This document shows positions 45,640 to 51,543 of a DNA stretch of 64,000 nucleotides, piece by piece. The position numbers and the translations under genes were made by a program. The stretch lies in NCBI RefSeq assembly GCF_007655485.1, contig NZ_VJXQ01000001.1:10576-74575 (forward strand), read 5' to 3'. The notes beneath the pieces are model-generated. The model saw nothing but the letters and a program-made list of their open reading frames with translations, was not told where the DNA came from and did not search any database. Each line of letters opens with the position of its first letter. Position 1 is the first letter of the stretch. This stretch comes from Halobellus captivus (GTDB lineage: Archaea; Halobacteriota; Halobacteria; Halobacteriales; Haloferacaceae).

Positions 45640-46668
45640 TCACCGTGCGTCGAGGCCGACGGCATCGGCGAGCAGTTCGTGCGATCGGAGGCCGTCGTCG
45701 TGGTCGGCAACGACGTGCTGGATCATCACCTCGTCGACGCCGATCCGATCGCCGAGTTGATCGAGGAGTCCCGAGACTGTCTCCGGGCTTCCAGAGATCG
45801 CTCGCGGCCACTCGTCCGCGTCCAGCGTCGACGGCGTCGGGTCGGGGACGCCGCCCAACTCGTCGATCGCCTCCTCGACAGAGGGCCGCGTTCCGACCTC
45901 GCCGCGCCGCAAGCGCGCGTACGACGCCTCCGCGACGGCTCGCAGTCGGGCCGCCTCCTCGTCGCTGTCGGCGCAGATCACGTTTGCCGCGACGATTCCC
46001 TCCGGTTCATCGGGCCCGCCAGGCAGCGCCGATTCCTCGAAGGATCGGCGGTACTCCTCGAAGGCGGGGACGGCGAACTGCGGGCGGATGAACGCCGCGA
46101 AGCAGTAGCGCAGTCCCAGTTCGCCCGCGATCGACGCGCTCGACGGACTGGAACCCAGCACCCACGGAACCGGCGGTTCCGCGTCGGACCGCGGCACCGA
46201 CAGGTCGGCGTAGGCGTGCCCGTCCGGGAAGTCCTCGTAGAGGTGCGAAACCACGGATTCGATCTTTTCGCTGTGATCGCCGTCTGGATCCTGTACCTGC
46301 CGCGACGTGCCGAGCGCCCGATCCGCGGCTGGCGAGCCGTTCGCGCGGCCCAGTCCGGCGTCGATCCGCCCCGGCGCCAGCGCGTCCAGCGCACCGAACT
46401 GCTCTGCGACCTTGAACGGGCTGTAGTGGTTGAGGAGCACCGCACCGGAGCCGAGCCTGATCGCGTCGGTCTCGGCCGCGAGGTGGCCGAGCAGCACCTC
46501 GGGCGTCGTCCCCGCGAGGACGTTCCCCATTCCGTGGTGTTCCGCCACCCAAAACCGTGAGTACCCCAGCGCTTCGGCCTGTCTGGCGGCCTCGACGGTG
46601 TTCCCGTACGCCTCGGTCGCGGTGCCGCCCTCGGGGACCGGCGAGAGGTCGACGACGGAGAGCTTCAT
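45640..46668 (-). CDS. LLM-class flavin-dependent oxidoreductase
   Basis: A 342-residue luciferase-like monooxygenase fold. It begins MKLSVVDLSPVPEGGTATEA, with the family's YSRFWVAEHHG, LGSGAVLLNHYSPFKVAEQFGALDALAPGRIDAGLGR, and a C-terminal half with GSPETVSGLLDQLGDRIGVDEVMIQ. The pattern fits the bacterial luciferase-like subgroup using FMN or F420; haloarchaea make F420, so either is possible. Convergent with the geranylgeranyl reductase gene; substrate unknown. Confidence 0.9.
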   Translation of the reverse strand: MKLSVVDLSPVPEGGTATEAYGNTVEAARQAEALGYSRFWVAEHHGMGNVLAGTTPEVLLGHLAAETDAIRLGSGAVLLNHYSPFKVAEQFGALDALAPGRIDAGLGRANGSPAADRALGTSRQVQDPDGDHSEKIESVVSHLYEDFPDGHAYADLSVPRSDAEPPVPWVLGSSPSSASIAGELGLRYCFAAFIRPQFAVPAFEEYRRSFEESALPGGPDEPEGIVAANVICADSDEEAARLRAVAEASYARLRRGEVGTRPSVEEAIDELGGVPDPTPSTLDADEWPRAISGSPETVSGLLDQLGDRIGVDEVMIQHVVADHDDGLRSHELLADAVGLDAR

Positions 46669-46831
46669 AGCGTCTCTCCGAGCGTGCGCTGTATAACGAT
46701 TGGGCCCGACGAACGGTCGTGGACAGGTCGCGGTCCGGAACCAACCAGCAGACGGATGGACCCGATTTCCCCGCGGCTACCCGACTGTCGGGCCGTTTTT
46801 AACTTGTAGCCGAACGAATGGTAGGGATGCT

Positions 46832-47665
46832 ATGGTCACGGGAGCCGATTCAGAGCCGACCGGTGCCTCGCTCTCCTATCGGAATATTCTGGAACGGGAG
46901 ATGGAAAGCGCCCTCAAAGAGATCAATCGCCCCCCGAAAGGCGTGTTCCTTTCTGGCTTATCCGCCGGACTCAATCTGAGCTTCGGGGCGCTGCTGATGG
47001 GAATGGCGTTGACGTTTTCGGGAGGGTTCGAATCGAAATTCGTTCAACAAATCACTCTCGGTGGCGTCTCTTCGATCGCGTTCTTGTTCGTCGTTCTCGG
47101 TCAAACGGAGCTCTTTACTGCGCATTCGACGATGGCCGTCTTGCCGGTACTCGACGGACGCGCCACATTGCGAGGGCTCGGCCGAGTCTGGAGCGTGACA
47201 TACGTCTCGAACCTCGTTGGATGTGCACTATTCGCGGGCCTCGTCAGTGTCATCGGACCGGCTCTCGGAATTATCGACCCAACGGTGTTTGGAACGTTAG
47301 CGTCCGCGCTGCTCCCGTACCCGTGGTGGGTGATCTTTTTGAGTGGGGTTATCGCTGGCTGGCTGATGGGACTGGTGACGTGGCTCTCAGCGGCCAGTCG
47401 AGACACTGTCAGCCGGATTCTGTTCGTGATTATCGTGACAACCGTGATCGGGTTCGGCCCCTTTCACCACAGCATTCTCGGGACGACCGAGGTCCTCTCT
47501 GCGATGTTCCTGGGTCAAGGTGTGGCCGTTGGCGAGTTCGGTCACTTCCTTCTCTGGACGACCTCCGGCAACATCGTCGGTGGGAGCGTGTTCGTCGGCT
47601 TACTCAATTACGGACACATCGCGCTCGCTGGCGAGAAACAGGATGTCGAACTTGACCAGGGTTGA
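46832..47665 (+). CDS. Formate/nitrite transporter (FNT) family channel
   Basis: A 277-residue protein from ATG 46832 with six hydrophobic segments. FNT traits are the amphipathic N-terminal helix, PPKGVFLSGLSAGLNLSFGALLMGMAL, the FTAHSTMAV loop after helix 2-3 and FGPFHHSILGTTEVLSAMF with the central-pore His region, and TSGNIVGGSVFVGLLNYGH near the end. FNT channels conduct monovalent anions such as formate, nitrite or hydrosulfide; this sequence is closer to the YfdC-like branch, so the ion is uncertain. Confidence 0.88.
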   Translation: MVTGADSEPTGASLSYRNILEREMESALKEINRPPKGVFLSGLSAGLNLSFGALLMGMALTFSGGFESKFVQQITLGGVSSIAFLFVVLGQTELFTAHSTMAVLPVLDGRATLRGLGRVWSVTYVSNLVGCALFAGLVSVIGPALGIIDPTVFGTLASALLPYPWWVIFLSGVIAGWLMGLVTWLSAASRDTVSRILFVIIVTTVIGFGPFHHSILGTTEVLSAMFLGQGVAVGEFGHFLLWTTSGNIVGGSVFVGLLNYGHIALAGEKQDVELDQG

Positions 47666-47693
47666 CAGAGCAGGTACGGAGAACGAAGTGATC

Positions 47694-48635
47694 TCATCGC
47701 AGAAGGCGAGTACTGGTCCGGTCTCCCGTCTCATCCACTTCGACTAACCCGTCTCCAGCCAAGTCTGAAAGCAGTTCGCGCAGCCACTCCCGCCCGTACT
47801 CTCCGTCGGGAGTGTAGTCCACACGGATTCGGTGGCCGAGCGCATCCAAATCCATCTCGTCGTGCTCGCCGAGGAGTCGAATCACGCGTCCGCGGAACTG
47901 TCGCCGACTCCCCTCAAAGCTCGGCTGCGTCGGCACGTCGGGCGCGGTGAAGTCGCCGGTCTGGTAGGCGTGACACCATTGACGCCACGGGCAACCCGCC
48001 TCGTCGCACCGAGGGGTCTTCCCGCAGGCGACGCCACCGAGTTCCATGATCGCGTTGTTCCAGACGCGCGACCGGTCGGCTGGCATCAACGACTGCGCCA
48101 CGCGCTCGAACTCTGCGTCGTCGTCTTCGACGTCGAACGCGCGGTAGAGGACCCGCTTCACGTTCGTGTCGACGACGGCGTCGCCGTTGTTGAACGCGAA
48201 CGAGGCCACGGCGTTGGCGGTGTAGGGGCCGACTCCCATCAGCTCGGAGAGCTCGTCGGGCGTTCGCGGGAACTCGCCGTCGAACTCCCCGAGCACCTGT
48301 CGCGCGGCCTCGTGGAGGTACTTCGCGCGGTTGTTGTAGCCGAGGGAGTGGTCGCTCCAGAACGCGACGACGTCGCCCCTGTCGGCGGCCGCGAGGTCCT
48401 CGACGGTGGGCCACTCGTCGAGGAAATCGCGCCAGGCGGCCACGACGCGGTCGAGTTGGGTCTGCTGGCTCATCACCTCCGAGACGAGAATCTCGTAGGC
48501 GTCGTCGGTCTCGCGCCACGGGAACGCGCGGTGGTCCGCTTCGTACCACGAGATCAGCGCGTCCCGGACGGCTCCGACGTCGTCGGCGAGCGCTGTCTCC
48601 CCCTCATCGAGTGCCGATCCCTCGCCGTCAGTCAT
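47694..48635 (-). CDS. mutY: A/G-specific adenine glycosylase MutY
   Basis: The 313-residue protein starts at ATG 48635 (MTDGEGSALDEGE); the open frame further upstream is spurious. It has HRAFPWRETDDAYEILVSEVMSQQTQLDRVV with the catalytic Glu, the helix-hairpin-helix LMGVGPYTANAVASFAF, the catalytic Asp in NGDAVVDTNVKRVL, and the FeS loop CGKTPRCDEAGCPWRQWC, whose cysteine spacing (5-4-5) is a slight variant of the usual 6-2-5. It removes adenine paired with 8-oxoguanine. Its start is 139 bp from the divergent gene that carries the integrated element. Confidence 0.93.
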   Translation of the reverse strand: MTDGEGSALDEGETALADDVGAVRDALISWYEADHRAFPWRETDDAYEILVSEVMSQQTQLDRVVAAWRDFLDEWPTVEDLAAADRGDVVAFWSDHSLGYNNRAKYLHEAARQVLGEFDGEFPRTPDELSELMGVGPYTANAVASFAFNNGDAVVDTNVKRVLYRAFDVEDDDAEFERVAQSLMPADRSRVWNNAIMELGGVACGKTPRCDEAGCPWRQWCHAYQTGDFTAPDVPTQPSFEGSRRQFRGRVIRLLGEHDEMDLDALGHRIRVDYTPDGEYGREWLRELLSDLAGDGLVEVDETGDRTSTRLLR

Positions 48636-48774
48636 TACCGACACGTGGGACTGCCGGGATTTGTGGATTCTGGTCGGCCTCGGCGACCGGCCGCCCTCAG
48701 CGTCCGAGTCGCCGCCGTCGCCGCGCGCCGCCGAGACGAAAGTCGTTTGCACGCCCCTCCCGAGTCACCGACGT

Positions 48775-49104
48775 ATGAGTCTCGACGACCTCTCTGACGA
48801 CGTGGAGTCCGCCTACAGCGACTTCAACGACGAACAGTCCGTCTCGCTCGACCGCGAGACTCGACACGAACTCGCGATGCTCTCGGCGGCGTTCGGCACC
48901 GACGACACCGACGAACTGCTTCGACGCGCCGTGCACCTGCTGTTTCAGACGACCGTCGACCGCGGCACGCTGGACTTCCACCTCCGACAGGGCTACGACG
49001 TCACCTACGACGAGTACCTTTACGCCACGTCGAATAATACTTACAACGATCAAAACGCTGGGAACCTACCGGGCGACGACGGACCACGTCGGTATCAATT
49101 CTAA
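48775..49104 (+). CDS. Conserved haloarchaeal small protein whose 3' end is supplied by an integrated element
   Basis: The present 109-residue protein starts at ATG 48775. Residues 1-82 are host sequence (SLDRETRHELAMLSAAFGTDDTDELLRRAVHLLFQ, then DEYL). From the 13-bp repeat at 49007 onward the sequence belongs to the element and gives a new tail ending GDDGPRRYQF. The displaced native tail, ending QRDDERRYQM, lies at 56631-56722 in the same frame; rejoining it would give 107 residues. The two tails share the DDxxRRYQ ending, so the element seems to preserve function. The helical part resembles small DNA-binding or regulatory proteins, but I do not recognise the family. Divergent from mutY. 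Confidence 0.8.
   Translation: MSLDDLSDDVESAYSDFNDEQSVSLDRETRHELAMLSAAFGTDDTDELLRRAVHLLFQTTVDRGTLDFHLRQGYDVTYDEYLYATSNNTYNDQNAGNLPGDDGPRRYQF
49007..49019 (+). repeat. attL core, 13-bp direct repeat
   Basis: ACGACGAGTACCT, identical to 56631-56643. It encodes the last shared residues DEYL of the target gene. Confidence 0.88.
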
Positions 49105-49114
49105 CTCCTCAAGC

Positions 49115-49221
49115 GTAACAGGAGTAACGGGTCTTTGCCTTCCATCAATTGAGTGTATATCGTGATTAGTATTTTCTAAAACTTAGCTGATGTACGTGAA
49201 AAACCTGTTACACCCGTTACT
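49115..49221. repeat. Scrambled inverted repeats next to attL
   Basis: The left side has GTAACAGG (49115-49122) followed by AGTAACGGGT (49123-49132). The right side has CCTGTTAC (49204-49211) followed by ACCCGTTACT (49212-49221). Each module pairs with its reverse complement, but the pairs are crossed rather than nested. Such repeats could be arm-type binding sites for the integrase. The gap 49105-49336 holds no gene. Confidence 0.6.
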
Positions 49222-49261
49222 CACGCAAATATTGAGTGATAACCGTCCTGCAGTCACACCT

Positions 49262-49304
49262 CTTAACCAACATTGAAAGAACAGACGCATTATCGTTGGT
49301 TAAG
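49262..49304. repeat. Palindrome copy 1 (CTTAACCAAC / GTTGGTTAAG)
   Basis: Perfect 10-bp arms flank a 23-bp centre that includes ATTG and CAGACG. The palindrome lies about 30 bp downstream of the lipoprotein gene's stop. A second, slightly longer copy occurs at 50171-50215 on the gene's other side. Confidence 0.85.
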
Positions 49305-49336
49305 GTAGGAGCTAGTGGATTGAATCGGTCTATCTT

Positions 49337-50095
49337 TTAGAAACTGGTATGGCTAATTTGAGCAACTCCATACTCAGCAGAGGTACTAGTTTCTTCGACC
49401 ACTTCCCCGTTTTCGAGGATTTGGATAATCAATGTATCCGAACTAGCATCCTGCTTCTGAGCATTTGCTGAAATAATGTCCGGGCTTCCATCGATCTCTA
49501 TCGTTTGGGATCCAGAACCGTCTACAGATCGGGATGAGCCACCAGTTGATATACTACCTTGCCATTCTCCGCTGTATTCAATTCTCACAGAGAACGAAGA
49601 ACTAGAACCACCGCTATCTCCGCCACTACTAACATCATCTTCAGATGTTACCTGAGCCAGTCCGTATTCTGAGGACGTACTTTCCTCAGCAATCACTTCA
49701 CCGCCTTGGAGTATCTGGACCATTAGCTCCCTACTGCTATCGTCCTGCTTTTGCGCGTTCGCCGAGACAATAAACGGATCACCGTCTATATCAAAAGTCC
49801 TCGTTCCAGAGCCATCGACAGACCGTGTTGATCCCTCACTTCCAATAGCACCGGACCATTCCCCCTGATAGGTTATTCGAACTTGGTAGCTGGAGCCACT
49901 AGCTTCTGTGGGCTCTTGCGTGGCCGTCTCTGTTGGTGTTTCCGTTGATGTCTTCGTCGGGGTAGATGTATCAGTTGGTTCTTCAGTCTGTGCGTTGGTT
50001 TGTGAATCGCCTGTATCCGTTTCTGTATCCCCACTACAGCCAGCCAAGGCGAAACTGGTACCAATTCCAAGGAGTACCTTACGGCGTTTGACCAT
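49337..50095 (-). CDS. Lipoprotein with duplicated MmpS-like beta domain
   Basis: The 252-residue protein has N-terminus MVKRRKVLLGIGTSFALAGCSG with a lipobox, then a Thr/Glu/Pro-rich spacer (about 25-68). Two copies of an 80-residue domain follow (about 70-150 and 168-248). They share VRIxYxGEWxGxI, RSVDGSG, IDGxPxIxSANAQKQD and STSxEYGxAQ. The repeats have diverged only moderately, suggesting internal duplication. The fold pattern recalls MmpS-type accessory domains, but that is a resemblance only. The gene is bracketed by two palindromes and may be an independent cargo cassette of the element. Confidence 0.82.
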   Translation of the reverse strand: MVKRRKVLLGIGTSFALAGCSGDTETDTGDSQTNAQTEEPTDTSTPTKTSTETPTETATQEPTEASGSSYQVRITYQGEWSGAIGSEGSTRSVDGSGTRTFDIDGDPFIVSANAQKQDDSSRELMVQILQGGEVIAEESTSSEYGLAQVTSEDDVSSGGDSGGSSSSFSVRIEYSGEWQGSISTGGSSRSVDGSGSQTIEIDGSPDIISANAQKQDASSDTLIIQILENGEVVEETSTSAEYGVAQISHTSF

Positions 50096-50170
50096 AATTG
50101 AAAATATAGGTCCACTTACAAAAATGGTTGTGACCTATAGCGTGAATTACAACTTTTCTCAGCCTCAAAT

Positions 50171-50215
50171 CTTAACCAACATTGGGGGGTCCAGACGGCG
50201 TCGATGTTGGTTAAG
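50171..50215. repeat. Palindrome copy 2 (CTTAACCAACAT / ATGTTGGTTAAG)
   Basis: Perfect 12-bp arms with a centre that shares CTTAACCAACATTG and CAGACG with copy 1. It contains the TAA stop of the 69-residue gene at 50211 and lies upstream of the lipoprotein gene. Confidence 0.88.
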
Positions 50216-50420
50216 GTTCCTCCGGTTCCTCAAGATCGAGCGGCGGACAGTAATATATCTCCCCGGTATCTTGCCGTCGCTTGAGGTGTCGCTCTTTGTC
50301 GACTATTTCCCACTCATACGATAAGAGCAAAACCAAATGCGCTCTTGGGTACTCTTCGACTGTTTTTCCCTCTAAATCTTCGAGTTGCTGTTCTATCTCG
50401 CGTTTACTCTTCCGTGGCAT
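50211..50420 (-). CDS. RKSKREIE-tag small protein D
   Basis: A 69-residue protein starting ATG 50420, MPRKSKREIEQQLEDLEGK, then a tail (AHLVLLLSYEWEIVDKERHLKRRQ) unrelated to the tails of its neighbours. The start lies 17 bp inside the preceding gene. Its stop is embedded in palindrome copy 2. No function is recognised; the tag is predicted to be a basic-then-amphipathic helix. Confidence 0.72.
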   Translation of the reverse strand: MPRKSKREIEQQLEDLEGKTVEEYPRAHLVLLLSYEWEIVDKERHLKRRQDTGEIYYCPPLDLEEPEEP

Positions 50421-50586
50421 TATCGGGCCTCAGTCCTTCGACCCACGCTTGTTTGAGAGCTTCCTCCGGTGGGTCCGGATAGTCGTCTAAAATAAACTGT
50501 TCAATGATCCCCACGTCGTCGGCTATCTCGCCGTCGTCCAACTCTTCAATTGTCGATTCAATCTCCCGCTTTGATTTGCGTGGCAT
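50404..50586 (-). CDS. RKSKREIE-tag small protein C
   Basis: A 60-residue protein starting ATG 50586, MPRKSKREIESTIEELDDG, followed by an acidic tail (IIEQFILDDYPDPPEEALKQAW). It begins 2 bp after the stop of protein B. Its TAA stop is formed by the nucleotides encoding the Ser-Lys of the next protein's tag. Function not recognised. Confidence 0.72.
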   Translation of the reverse strand: MPRKSKREIESTIEELDDGEIADDVGIIEQFILDDYPDPPEEALKQAWVEGLRPDNATEE

Positions 50587-50588
50587 AA

Positions 50589-50786
50589 TTATAGGTCCAG
50601 CTTCGCCCGCGCCTCAGCCGACAAGTACCGTTCCGGGTCGGACAATACGGCCTGCTCACCGGGCGTTAACGGTCCACCATACACATTTTTCAAATCAGCC
50701 CATAGGAAAGCCCGAACGGACCGCTTGTCGTCTGTATCCAGATTGTCTAAGGCTGTTTCGATCTCCCGTCTACTCTTACGGGTCAA
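50589..50786 (-). CDS. RKSKREIE-tag small protein B
   Basis: A 65-residue protein starting at TTG 50786 (MTRKSRREIETALDNLD). The tail LWADLKNVYGGPLTPGEQAVL SDPERYLSAEARAKLDL-like region is predicted helical. An upstream ATG gives a longer frame, but the TTG start is chosen because it places the tag at the N-terminus as in the neighbours and overlaps the previous stop by 11 bp. Function not recognised. Confidence 0.65.
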   Translation of the reverse strand: MTRKSRREIETALDNLDTDDKRSVRAFLWADLKNVYGGPLTPGEQAVLSDPERYLSAEARAKLDL

Positions 50787-50925
50787 TCTCAACCACCTCC
50801 CGCTTGTGGGTATTGCCGTCAGGATCTCGCCGTACAATCGCCACCTGTGTTGATGGTTCATCGGCCGGGTTCGGTTCTATCTCTTCAAGCTCTTGCTTGA
50901 TCTCACGCTTGCTCTTACGAGTCAA
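50776..50925 (-). CDS. RKSKREIE-tag small protein A
   Basis: A 49-residue protein starting at TTG 50925 (MTRKSKREIKQELEEIEPN), tail STQVAIVRRDPDGNTHKREV with a beta-hairpin look. It overlaps the 86-residue gene upstream by 11 bp: the same GACTCGTAAGAG stretch encodes the upstream Asp-Ser-stop and this protein's Thr-Arg-Lys. Too short to be found by a 60-residue cutoff, but the shared tag and overlap support it. Function not recognised. Confidence 0.65.
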   Translation of the reverse strand: MTRKSKREIKQELEEIEPNPADEPSTQVAIVRRDPDGNTHKREVVEIDP

Positions 50926-51175
50926 TGTCTCTGTGCTCCTCAAGCCGATCTAATCGTTCGGACAACTCTTCGAGGTCTTTGTCGGCCAGATACTTTCGTC
51001 GGGTCGACAACGCGGAGATAATCACACGCAAGTATTTCAGTCGGATTCGTTCCTTCTCCGGCGAGCGGATTCGACCCTCGCCAAGTGATTTGTACCTCGC
51101 CTGTTCGATTACGTCGCTTAACTCCGCTAAGGCGTCGTCGCGTTGAGATTGTATTTTATCGGATTCGTCTGTCAT
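50915..51175 (-). CDS. Helical 86-residue element protein
   Basis: The protein starts MTDESDKIQSQRDDALAEL and is nearly all predicted helix, with a basic middle (YKSLGEGRIRSPEKERIRLKYLRVI) and a C-terminal coiled-coil-like segment (LADKDLEELSERLDRLEEH). It heads the overlapping chain that leads into the RKSKREIE genes. The composition suits a small nucleic-acid-binding or packaging accessory protein; the family is not recognised. The 188-bp gap upstream (51176-51363) shows no convincing gene and should hold its promoter. Confidence 0.75.
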   Translation of the reverse strand: MTDESDKIQSQRDDALAELSDVIEQARYKSLGEGRIRSPEKERIRLKYLRVIISALSTRRKYLADKDLEELSERLDRLEEHRDIDS

Positions 51176-51363
51176 AGGTATTTACTCGGCTGATTTTTGC
51201 TGATTGCCGTCTTACAACGTGTTGCTTAGATCCCGTTTACACTCTGCAGTTGATTCCCGGTCAAAACCGCCACCGGGGTACTGAAAAAATAGGAATCTGC
51301 GGCTGGAAAAGGACCGATACAATGCCTGATTCCCTCGCCTTTCGGGTCATCGGCCGCTACAAA

Positions 51364-51543
51364 TCAGGTACAGCCTTCGCGCGCTTCTTGTCCGATCACT
51401 CGGATCAACGCCGGAACGTCGATCATATGAATCCCACCAATAACGACAGCCGCCACGGTGCCATTTGCGGATCCAGTAAAGGCCATCAACGCCACCAGAA
51501 CGGTCGCTATGGTGTTTTCATTGATTAGTTGAGAGACGTTCAT
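51364..51543 (-). CDS. 59-residue small membrane protein
   Basis: The start ATG at 51543 overlaps the primase-helicase stop as ATGA. The sequence begins MNVSQLINENTIATVLVAL, with one hydrophobic segment of about 28 residues (TIATVLVALMAFTG to VVIGGIHM), then a short polar tail ending EAREGCT. The overlap implies translation coupled to the primase-helicase. Function unknown; small membrane proteins of plasmids and viruses often act in host interaction, but nothing here shows that. Confidence 0.65.
   Translation of the reverse strand: MNVSQLINENTIATVLVALMAFTGSANGTVAAVVIGGIHMIDVPALIRVIGQEAREGCT

Noticed and set aside
49007-49019. tRNA gene as integration target
   Set aside because: No cloverleaf or T-loop sequence is present on either strand at either junction; the target is a protein-coding gene.
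51250-51528. Plus-strand 92-codon frame in the element
   Set aside because: It lies opposite the coupled 59-residue membrane protein, is against the direction of every other element gene, and has no start context or motif.
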